From contig WELB01000360.1 in NCBI GenBank assembly GCA_009602725.1, positions 40,833 through 75,283 on the forward strand: a stretch of 34,451 nt of DNA, written 5' to 3'. Positions 20,277-28,511 of this stretch are shown in pieces (position 1 is the first letter of the stretch; the number at the start of each line of letters is the position of its first letter). The stretch comes from Spirogloea muscicola (lineage: Eukaryota > Streptophyta > Zygnematophyceae > Spirogloeales > Spirogloeaceae). The translations under genes and the position numbers were made by a program. The notes below the pieces were generated by a model that did no database searches, had not been told where the DNA came from, and saw nothing but the letters and a program-made list of their open reading frames with translations.

Positions 20277-20770
20277 AAAGAGAAGAGGGGCTGGCCAAGC
20301 CAGCTCGGAAAGAATGAACAGTATCCAAAGCCAATAAAGGTGCTGACAAGAAAAACTCCACAACTAGACACGAGACGATGCATATGGAAGCTCAGTACCC
20401 GCGAGTGAGCAAGATCAAGTCTGAGTAAATGGCTGCAAGAAAGAAGAAATTGCTCGCCTGTAGAGAAGAGGGGCTGGCAAAGCCAGCCCAAAAAGAATGG
20501 ACAATGTTCAAAGCCAAAGAAAGAGGTGCCGAAAAAGGACTACCACTACAAAACACGAGATGATGCAGAGGGAAGCTCAGAACCCGCGAGTGAGCAACAT
20601 CAAGTCAGAGTAACTCGCTGGAGGGAAAGAGGCACTCTGCCGAGACCCAGAGGCCCGTAGCACGGCCTGCTCGCGCGTGGACGGCGTAGGCAAGGAAAAG
20701 GGAGCGTTGGAACGAGACCGCCAGGCGCATACCGGGCAGCGCTCCTTGCGCTGTTCCCACGGCGGATAGC
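20277..20770 (-). mobile_element. Family B non-LTR element with two tandem class 2 tails
   Basis: On - the frame includes MRLAVSFQRS, YAVHARAGRA and, after a frame change, FPPASYSDLMLLTRGF ending at about 20577. Below it lie two class 2 tails in the same direction, 20615-20462 and 20455-20277. Each ends in an AGAGGGGCTGGC hairpin arm, and the second also carries the last codons (LLTRGY-like). So the second is a further 3'-end copy placed tail to tail in direct orientation. Confidence 0.75.
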
Positions 20771-21515
20771 GGACAGCGGCCCATGACCATCTCCGGGATG
20801 CGATGCATGGCATCCTTGTGGAGGCTGGCTTCTCGGTGGCAGCCGAGAACTCTGCCGTCATGCCGCTCCAGCAACGGGCCGACGGTCTCCACGCTCGTCG
20901 CGTGGACCTTGTGGCCACCCCACCAGCAGGCGGGCCACGTCTTCTCCTGGACGTGGTGACCACTGACTCCTATGACCGCTCACATCCAGTGTGCCACCAA
21001 GGCTGGGTATGCGGTAGCCTGCGCCGCTCGGGCCAAGGAGCTAAAATACGCAGAGCACCCGCGGGAAGACGAGTTCTTCCCGCCCGCCATCGATACGCAC
21101 GGGCCGCTGGGCGCTCGGTGGCTCGAGCTGCTCAACCAGCTCTCTCGTCACGCCATTGCCCGCCGCTTCCACGGGGAGCCGGTGGACTCCCATGCAGCAG
21201 GGTCGCTAGCGCAGGTGTACCGCATGCGCTTGGCCGTCTCGCTGCAGAGGTCTATGGCCCGCGCGCTGCACCTGCGTGCAGGCAGAGCCCTCGCTGCTGC
21301 CTCTGGCTCTGGCCAGGGGACCCGCTTCCAGGAACCCAGTCTCTCTGACCTGAGGCTGCTCAGCAGGGGTTACTGAGTGCTTCGTAGCTGCTTCGTTTCT
21401 TTTCTGTGCTTGTTGTTCTTCGTACTTCCCCTGGCCCCTTCTCTTCCGTTGTTCATCTTTTCTGGGCTGGCTTTTTCCAGCCCCTATCCTCAATGGGCGA
21501 GCCCTTCTCTTCTCC
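20770..21515 (+). mobile_element. Family B non-LTR element, endonuclease-like region to 3' end
   Basis: The frame begins HDHLRDAMHGILVEAGFSVA and continues MPLQQRADGLHARRVDLVAT and GGPRLLLDVVTTDSYDRS. It shifts one frame near 20975, then reads ATKAGYAVACAARAKELKYA, HGPLGARWLELLNQLS, AGSLAQVYRMRLAVSLQRS and LRLLSRGY (stop 21374-21376). The class 1 tail to 21515 has CCCCTGGCCCCTTCTC, the GGGCTGGC...CCAGCCCC hairpin and CTCAATGGGCGAGCCCTTCTC. It is one of the best-preserved C-terminal regions here, with a single visible frameshift. Confidence 0.85.
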
Positions 21516-21534
21516 CTGGTAGACCCGGCCGCCG

Positions 21535-22400
21535 GTCGATTGAGATAGGGGCTGGAAAAGCCAGCCCAAAAAAGAAGGAACAAAGTACGAGGAGGGGGCC
21601 AGGGGAAGCGCTAAGAAAAACAAGCACAACAGGAGACAAAGCAGCTACGTATAACTCAGTCACCCCTGCTAAGCAGCCTCGGGTCAGAGAAGCTAGGCTC
21701 CTGGAAGTGGGTCCCCTGGCCAGAGCCAGAGGCAGCAGCGAGGGCTCTGCCGGCACGCAGGTGCAGCGCGCGCGCCATAGACCTCTGCAGCGAGACGGAC
21801 AAGCGCATCCGGTCAGCAGTCACCACATCCGCAGTGATGCGGGGACCCCTGCCGGGCGGGATGGCAACCAAGTCAGAGAGAAGGGCTCGCCCATTGAGGA
21901 TAGGGGCTGGAAAAAGCCAGCCCAGAAAAGAATGTACAAAGGACGAGAAGGGGCCAGGGGAAGTACGAAGAACAACAAGCACAGAAAAGAAGCGAAGCAG
22001 CTACGAAGCACTCAGTAACCCCTGCTAAGCAGCCTCAGGTCAGAGAGACTGGGTTCCTGGAAGCGGGTCCCCTGGCCAGAGCCAGAGGCAGCAGCGAGGG
22101 CTCTAACCAAGTCTGCGCGCCGGGTGTGGAAGCTGACCGTCCGCGCCCAGCTGGATGGGCATGACAGTAAAGTTTTCCACCGCGACGGTGTAGCCCGCCT
22201 CCAGGAACGCGCCATGCATGGCGTCCCGCACGAGGTCGTGAGAGCCGGTCCGCTCACCGCCGTGCAGCCAGCTCCGCGTGGCGTGGCGGGCTCCGCGTTC
22301 GCACTGTACGACGCCAACGAGGCAGGAAGGAGGCCCAGGTGGCGGTGGACCGCCGTCCTGAAGACCGCGTCGGTTATGATGAGTGCAGCGTAGGCCCCAT
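21535..22400 (-). mobile_element. Family B non-LTR element, internally deleted and split by a nested copy
   Basis: On - the copy begins near 22400 with TAVHRHLGLLPASL (just before the zinc finger). It continues GSHDLVRDAMHGAFLEAGYTVAV in another frame and FHTRRADLV up to 22105. After the nested block it resumes at 21874 as AIPPGRGPRITADVVTAD, then jumps directly to RMRLSVSLQRSMARALHL, an internal loss of roughly 250-300 bases. It ends at 21658 and the class 1 tail runs to 21541. Its 3' end faces the 3' end of the + strand copy at 21515. Confidence 0.85.
21875..22104 (-). mobile_element. Nested 230-bp family B 3' end with 9-bp target-site duplication
   Basis: The block holds the last 35 or so codons (RALAAASGSGQGTRFQEP to LLSRGY) and a class 1 tail. 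AACCAAGTC occurs on both sides, at 21866-21874 and 22105-22113. Removing the block and one copy rejoins the host element in frame as FHTRRADLVAIPPG. The 3' edge defines the end of the class 1 element as GGGCGAGCCCTTCTC plus a few bases, with no poly(A). Confidence 0.9.
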
Positions 22401-22604
22401 GGTAGTACATAACCAACAAAAGCGGTAATAATCTTAAGCAGTAGGATTACTACTTCTAGACACCATACTAGTTCGGCTTTTCTATAAAGTAATAACAATG
22501 AATCCATGTTAGAATGATTGAGGATCGGGAGCGCTGATAACCACGCCGTAGACCTCTGCAGCACTCTGCAGCTGACACACACATCATTGGACCTCCAGCT
22601 GAAG
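22401..22604. other. AT-richer spacer
   Basis: The composition drops in GC compared with both sides around 22410-22540. No reading frame or RNA is recognised. It may be relict target DNA between element copies. Confidence 0.4.
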
Positions 22605-22670
22605 TCATGGAAGCAAGCGCGGCCAGATTAACTGGTGGCTGGGAGAGGCCAGCCCAAAAGAAAGTCATGG
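22605..22670 (-). repeat. Class 4 element tail, inverted
   Basis: On - this reads TTTTGGGCTGGCCTCTCCC, then AGCCACCAGTTAATCTGGCC and GCGCTTGCTTCC. It is nearly identical to the class 4 tail end at 18605-18655. No coding part is attached. Confidence 0.7.
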
Positions 22671-22679
22671 CCGCTTACC

Positions 22680-24384
22680 CCCGCTCGTTCGTGAACTGGA
22701 CCTGATGGGCCTGCGGGTTTGCCCATCCAATAGCGTGGCATGGTCCCCACGCGGTCTCCCCGCCAACCTTCAGCTCCCCCACGGCTGCTAGACCCCCGGC
22801 AATGGGCTGGCCATCCTCAAGGGCCCCCTCGGCACACCAGCTCACGTGGCGGTGGACTTGCGGGAACGCCTTTAAAAACACCTCGCCCCCCTGCCTTCCC
22901 TTCCCCTCCTTGGGGACACACAGCTGGCATCGGCCATTCTCACCCGCTGCATCGGCCAACGGGCATGCTACCTGCAGCGGACAGTCGCCCCAATGGGCAT
23001 GGTGGGCGAGCTCTATAAGGAATTCGACAACTCCCTGCTGCAGTCCCTGGCATCCCTTCTACAATCTTCCTCTTTCCCCTCCGCTTCGTCTGCCCTCCAT
23101 GCCTCCCTCCCCACTCGCATGGGCGGCCTTGGCTGCCGGTCGTTGGAGCAGACGGCGCAAGCAGCCTTCCTGGGCTGCTGGCACCAGATCGCCTCTATGC
23201 TTCCCATGCGCTCCCCTTGCCTCCACGATCCGTACGCGAAGTGGAGGAAGGCTCCTTACCCTTCCAAGCGGATCTGAGGAGCATCCGTGACTCGGCAATC
23301 GGCTCTTTCCCCTCTATACAACCCCTACTCACGCTATTCTCCGCCCTCGCCCAAGCTTCGGATAGAGGGGCACAATCCAGACTGGTTACGGCAGTGGAAG
23401 ATGAGCGCCGCAGAAGCTTGAGGAGGCTGCCAGAGATTCACAACAATCCAAGGAGCCTGGCAAGACTTACTTCCCTCGCCACACCTGGAGCCACAGACTG
23501 GATCACCTCACACGCCGTGGCCAGCGCCTTCAGCATCAGCTCCGAGGCCTTTCGGACGTTGCTTCAACTCTTCCTCGGCCTCCTACCTAACTGCCTGATT
23601 GGGGTGCGCCAGTGTGCCGCTTCCGTGCAGAGAGTGCTGAGCTCGCCACTCACATGCTGCAATGCCCCACTGGATCAGAAGTGGTGGGCATCCACAACCT
23701 CCTCCGTGATGCTCTAGCGGGTTTGATGCGGGACGCCGGGTACCGTGCGGTCGTGGAAGTGAACAACATCATGCCTATCACCACGGATGCCCAGGGACGT
23801 CATCATCGCCGCACACTTGACATTGTGGGCGTACGACCTGGTGGAGGACCACGGGCTTTGGAGTTACGGAGGCCTATAAAGGTCCAGCATCGACACACAT
23901 CGCTGGCCACGCAGTGGGCAGTGCTGAACAAAGAAAATTGCAGCACTACTCCGATTGCCCCCGATGTGATCAGCTCTTGCCAGCGGCAATCGACATCTTT
24001 GGCTGCTTAGGTCCTCGTTTCCTTACTCTCCTTCAAAACATAGCCAATCTAGGCTACACACGACATGCAGATGTGTTCCCGGCTGAGATGGGCTTGCCAG
24101 CTTGCCAGCTGCTTATCTGTCGTTGTTGCGACGACGAGTTACGGCCAGTTTGCAGCGTGCTCAGGCTAATGCTTTGCACCAGAAAGCTGGGCGAGCTCTA
24201 GTTGGTGGCAGAAGGGCTTCGTATCTGCCATCTAGTATCCAGGCATCGGTTAGCGAACTTTATGTTTTGACCCGTGGTTACTGAGCGGGTCAATCTACCG
24301 TAGGTTATGTAGGTCTTAAGATGTGCTTGCCTTTGTACTTGGCCATTTGGCCTCCGTTTGTTTCAAATACACGAAATTCCTTCT
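22680..24384 (+). pseudogene. Family A non-LTR reverse transcriptase, 3' half, decayed
   Basis: The copy starts after the RT catalytic centre. The frame 22705-23276 reads GLRVCPSNSVAWSPRGLP, ASAILTRCIGQRACYLQR and MGGLGCRSLEQTAQAAFLG, with in-frame stops near 22788 and 22872. The frame then changes near 23235 (EVEEGSLPFQADL to FRTLLQLFLGLLPNCLIGVRQC) and again near 23610 at the zinc finger (HMLQC). Next come HNLLRDALAGLMRDAGYRAVV and RRTLDIVGVRPGGGPRAL, then further shifts before SVSELYVLTRGY (stop 24282-24284). The tail to 24384 is the full family A 3' UTR ending in CAAATACACGAAATTC. At least five disabling changes are visible. Confidence 0.85.
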
Positions 24385-24470
24385 TCTGCAGCGAGACAGC
24401 CAAGCGCATCCGGCACACCTGCGCCAGCGACCCGGCTGTATGGAAGTCCACCGGCTCCGCTGGCCCCGTC
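24376..24470 (-). mobile_element. Family B C-terminal fragment, inverted
   Basis: On - it reads EPVDFHTAGSLAQVCRMRLA and VSLQ, matching 21175-21250. Both ends are cut: by the family A tail on the left and by the family B RT copy on the right. No tail remains. Confidence 0.7.
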
Positions 24471-24487
24471 GCTCTTTGCTCATTCTT

Positions 24488-27400
24488 TTCTCTGGGCTGG
24501 CCGCCGCCGCCGTCACCACCGGCGCCGCCGTCGCCGCCACCGCCTCCCCAGAGTCCACCTCCGCCGAGCCAGCCACCCGCCTCGACCTCGCCGCCGCTTC
24601 CCTCGTCTGCGCTTCCGCCTTCCCAGCCATGCACCATCCCGCCTCTCGAGCCGCCCTGCCCCCCGCCGTCGGCGCCCTCGGCGCCGCCCTCGCCACCGCC
24701 GCCTCCGCCTGCACCAAGCGGAGCGCAGCGGCTGCGGGCGGCCGCCGGGGCAGACCAGGCAGGCCTGTCCCTCCCGCGCCAACCCCTCCCACGCCTCAAC
24801 ACTGGCAGTGGCTGGCCGGCCTCGACCTGGCTGCCATCCACCGCCAGGCTGCTCTCCCGCTCCTCCACCATGTGCCCCGCTGGGTGCACCCGCACATTCG
24901 CCGCGCGCTCCGCCCGGCGATGCAGCGGATTGTCAGGGACCACCGGAATGAGGCGGCTTGGAAGCAGTTTCTCCTCTTCCCCCGGCTGCTGCTCGGGCCA
25001 CCCCCACGACGGCCGCTGGCAGGGCCAGCAGCCCCTCTTGGAGCGCGTCCAGTTGTTCGAGAGCGGGCATTGGGAGGAGCTTCTCGAGCGCCACGACGCA
25101 GCGGTGGCAGCCTTGGCAGCAAACCGAGGTGATGTGCGGGCAGCGCCAGACAGGGCCGCCAACGTCCGCCGGGCATTGCGCTTCGGTCATGCGGGCGAGT
25201 TGTCCAGGGCAGTCCAGGCCCTGGACGACTCAGTGCTGGCGCCATCCAACGCAGCCACACGGGCGGCCCTGGAGTCCCTGCACCCTGAGGCCCGCTCCCC
25301 CCAGCCTCCGTGGCTGGCCACCTTCGCACCGCCGGAGGACGTGGCCCTCGAGGCCGACGCTCTTCGGCAGGCTCTGCGGACCAGCCGCCGCGCAGCCGCT
25401 GGAGGCCCGTCACACATGCTCACCGAGCATCTCCGCGAGCTCTTCCTGGAGGGAGAACCCAGTGACTTCCAGGCACTCCACCAGGTGTGCCAGCTCCTTG
25501 CTCGCGACCAGGTCCCGGCCAGCATTTGCGGCGTCATCTGCTCTAGCATGCGGCTGGCCCTCGGCAAGGCCAATGGGGGGGTCTGGCCCATTGCCGTTGG
25601 CGAAGTGCTCTACCGCCTGGTGGGACGCGCGCAATGGCAACAGCACGCGGGGCTGGCCCAGGCACACCTGGCGCCCCACCAATTCGGCGCGGGGCTCCGG
25701 AGCGGCGGTGAGGTGGTCGTGCACGGCGTCCGGGCCGCCTTGGACCTGAACCCCGGATGGATGGCCTTGGCGGTAGATGTCCGGAACACTTTTAACAGCG
25801 CAGACCGGGATGTCATTGCTGAGGAGCTGCGGGCGGCATTCCCCAGCCTCCTACCCTTCTTCGGGCTGGGCTACGGACAGCCAAGCAACTTGTTGTGGCG
25901 GACAGGGCACAGTGGGGTGGAGGTCCTCCATTCCTCCACAGGCGCGCGCCAAGGGGATCCGCTGGCGGGGCTCTACTACGGTTGTGAGCGAATTCGCTCA
26001 CAACCGTGCGCTGCTGGCGACTGTCGCGGCTCACCCTGGCGTCCTCGCCCCCTCGTATGTGGACGACACCACGCTGGTGGGGCTGCCAGACGACGTCATG
26101 GCAGCCTTTGCCACCCTCGAAGTGCATCTGGGCGCGATCGGCCTGGGCATACGCGCAGCCAAATGCAGTGCTTGGTCTCCCCAGGGCCTGCCAGCCCACC
26201 TGTGCCTGCCCCCGGGCTGCCAGACACCAGCCGGGGGCTTCACCCTCCTCGGCGCCCCCATAGGCTCCCCAGCCTTTGTGGTGGAGCAGCTCCAGGTGCG
26301 ACTGCTGGAGCACCTCCGGCCGGCGGACCGTCTCCACACGCTGCAAGACATGCAGCTGGCGATCGCTATGCTGACCAGGTGCTTTGCCCAGCGTCCGCAC
26401 TACTTGGCTGGCGTCCTCCCTCCCTCCCAGGCGGTGACGGCGGTGTACGAGGCTTTTGACACTGGCATCGTGGCGAGCGCTGCCACTCTCCTCCAACACC
26501 CCGGCTTCCTCACCACGCCAGCCGCGCTGGTCCAGGCTAGCCTGCCCGTTAGCCGTGGCGCTTTGGGCTGCCGCCCAGTGGCCCGCGCCTGCGAGGCCGC
26601 CTACCTGGGCAGCTGGGCCCAGGTCGCCGCCCCCATCTGCCAGCGGTTCCAAGCTCACGGCAACCGCGCCTTGGAGCGGGTGGTAGCTGAAGTGGACAGC
26701 GGCTCGTTGCCCTTCCAGGCTGCTCTCTGCGCTGCCCACGACGGGCTCCTGGCGGCCCACCCCGACATGTCGAAGCAGGTCGTTCCGTTTGGCCACCTCG
26801 CGCACACCCCCGACCTGCGGGCCCAGGCCCGCTTCACTGCGCTGGTGGACAAAGCGGCCTATGACCAGGTGGTGGAGCTCCTTCTGTTGCACGACCTTCG
26901 AGGGCGCGCCCGGATTCTCTCCACCTCCTCCCCCGGGGCGGCGGCAAGGTTGTCAGCGCTCCCACTCTACGCGGCGCTCACAAGGCCAGACGAGGTATTT
27001 AGGACGGCGGTCCACTGGCTTCTGGGCCTCCTCCCTCCCTGCCTCGTCGGGGTCCAACAGTGCGGAGTGCGGTGTCCGCCACGATGACCCTGCGGCGCTG
27101 GCTGCCCACATGCTCCACTGCGAGTATGGGGGCGAGCGGACCGGTTCACACGACCTTCTGCGAGACGCCATGCAGGGTGTGTTCCTGGAGGCCGGCTACC
27201 AGGTGGCATTGGAAAATACGACAATTATGCCCATCCAGCGGGGCGCCGACGGACAGCTTCACACCCGCCGTGCTGACCTAGTTGCCATCCCGCCCGGAGG
27301 AGGTCCGCGTATCATCGCAGATGTGGTGACTGCAGATTGCGTCGACTCCGCCAAACCCGCAAAGTCGGCGACGCTCGTTGGGCATGCGGTCGCTTTGGCG

Positions 27401-27890
27401 GCTCGGAGTAAGGAGCGCAAGTATCCCGACCACCCTCCGGGCGATGCCTTCGCGGCCCTGGCCAGTGACGTTCACGGGGCCTTCGGCAGTGGCTGGTTGG
27501 ATCTCCTCCAGCCGCTTGCCCAGCGGGCCATCAAGCCGCGGCCAGGTTCGCCAGGCTTCAATGCTGCCGGCTCCCTCGCTCAGGTCTTTCGCATGAGACT
27601 GGCGGTCTCGCTCCAGCGCTCATGCGGTCCACACACCGCTGGCTGCGCTATGGCTGCTGCCTCAGGTCGTGGCAGAGTGCCGCTTTTCCTGCTTCGAGTT
27701 ATTCTGATTTGCTGTGCTCACTCGTGGTTACTGAGCATCCATCTGCATCATTTCGTGTCTTGGTGTGTAGTTTTGTCCTTTCCTGGCAATGTTTTGTGGC
27801 CTTTTGAGGCCTGCGGACAATGTCCATTCTTTTCTGGGCTGACTTTTCTAGCCCCTCTGTTTCTATGGGCGAGCCACTCCCTTTCCCAGC
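24488..27890 (+). pseudogene. Family B non-LTR retrotransposon with reverse transcriptase, frameshifted
   Basis: This is the longest copy. The Ala/Pro-rich start and AAWKQFLLFPRLLLGPPP read in one frame to about 25025, and after a 1-base shift the RT reads to about 25990. The RT core shows MALAVDVRNTFNSADRDVI (first Asp), GARQGDPLAG and, after a +4 shift, APSYVDDTTLVG. The thumb and linker run to LLGLLPPCLVGVQQC. A 2-base loss near 27067 breaks the CCHC finger, which resumes as CGVRHDDPAALAAHMLHC. The PD-(D/E)XK-like block is RRADLVAIPPGGGPRIIADV, followed by HGAFGSGWLDLLQPLA and AGSLAQVFRMRLAVSLQRS. The C-terminus decays after 27610. The class 2 tail spans 27735-27890. Domain order RT, zinc finger, RLE-like matches R2/HERO-type elements. 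No APE endonuclease is seen, but the 5' end is missing or degenerate. Confidence 0.88.
25978..26007. repeat. Perfect 30-bp palindrome at an RT frameshift
   Basis: The stretch from ACGGTTGTGAG to its exact reverse complement is centred on GAATTC. Deleting CGAA from the centre leaves arms GGTTGTGAG and CTCACAACC around TTCG, and restores the RT frame between GARQGDPLAG and YVDD. Confidence 0.9.
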
Positions 27891-28007
27891 ACCACTCTCT
27901 CTATGGGCGGCACCGGCTCTTCTTTCCCACCCAGCGCGCGGGCGACAAGACGGGCGCAACGCGCGTGGGCCAGCATCTCTTCTCTCAGGGCGCCCTTCTC
28001 TTGTAGG
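27891..28007. other. Element debris, unclassified
   Basis: C-rich sequence with echoes of CTATGGGCGGCACC and CAGCGCGCGGGC, seen in other tails near 20190 and 10830. No coding frame is recognised. Confidence 0.35.
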
Positions 28008-28098
28008 CTCCTCCCTCATTTGGCCCCTGCGAACCTCTGTCGATACTTTTCGGGCTGGCTTTTCACAGCCCTTGCCCCCATTGGGAGAGCCACTTTCT
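28008..28098 (+). repeat. Class 3 element tail fragment
   Basis: It begins GTAGGCTCCTCCCTCATTTG and includes CTTTTCGGGCTGGC, CACAGCCCTTGCCCCCATTG and GAGAGCCACTTTC. It matches 19705-19790 and 18320-18398. No coding part remains. Confidence 0.75.
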
Positions 28099-28104
28099 GA
28101 AGGC

Positions 28105-28185
28105 GCGGGTCACTCTGCTGTAGGACATGTGGGTCTTCAGATGTGCTTGCCATGTGGCCTTCGTTCGTCTCAAATACACGAAATG
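28105..28185 (+). repeat. Family A 3' tail fragment
   Basis: It reads GTGGGTCTTCAGATGTGCTTG, then CCATGTGGCCTTCG and CTCAAATACACGAAA. It is a diverged form of 24310-24380 with the middle CTTTGTACTTGG lost. Confidence 0.7.
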
Positions 28186-28197
28186 GCCTCGCAGCGA

Positions 28198-28355
28198 GAG
28201 CAGGGGTTACTGAGTGCTTCGTAGCTGCTTCGTTTCTTTTCTGTGCTTGTTGTTCCTCGTACTTCCCCTGGCCCCTTCTCGTCCTCTGTTCATTCTTTTC
28301 TGGGCTGGCTTTCTCCAGCCCCTATCCTCAATGGGCGAGCCCTTCTCTCGTGGCT
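28198..28355 (+). mobile_element. Family B class 1 3' end, upstream of the RPH1-like gene
   Basis: Starting inside the last codons (AGCAGGGGTTACTGA), it continues as a class 1 tail with GTGCTTCGTAGCTGCTTCG, CCCCTGGCCCCTTCTCG, the GGGCTGGC...CCAGCCCC hairpin and CAATGGGCGAGCCCTTCTC. It is nearly the same length and content as the nested block at 21875-22104 without most of the coding part. Confidence 0.8.
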
Positions 28356-28371
28356 CCTCCTAGACAAACAC

Positions 28372-28425
28372 AACGCTCGCCCATTGAGGCTAGGGGCTGG
28401 ACAAAAGCCAGCCCGAAAGAGAGCG
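28372..28425 (-). repeat. Class 1 element 3' end, inverted
   Basis: GCTCGCCCATTGAGGCTAGG, then GGCTGGACAAAAGCCAGCCC, is the - strand form of the class 1 terminal hairpin. It faces the + strand tail ending at 28355, a 3'-to-3' arrangement like that at 21515/21541. Confidence 0.7.
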
Positions 28426-28511
28426 GGCCAGGCGGCCAGCACTGGCCTTCGCGCCTCAGGCACGGCCCCTAGGCTCTCAGCTCGCCGAGGGCCCCCGCCG
28501 CAGGCGCCGCC

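Noticed and set aside
19795-22120. CRISPR-like array of repeats
   Set aside because: Repeats are long, irregular, in both orientations and translate as element C-termini. There are no regular spacers.
24305-25162. Gly-rich - strand frame opposite the start of the RT element
   Set aside because: It is the antisense of an Ala/Pro-rich N-terminus. Only its last part (24376-24470) is meaningful, as an inverted family B fragment.
24488-27890. LTR retrotransposon or retrovirus-like element
   Set aside because: No integrase, protease or RNase H and no long terminal repeats. The RT is followed by a CCHC finger and an RLE-like block, and copies are 5'-truncated, as in non-LTR elements.
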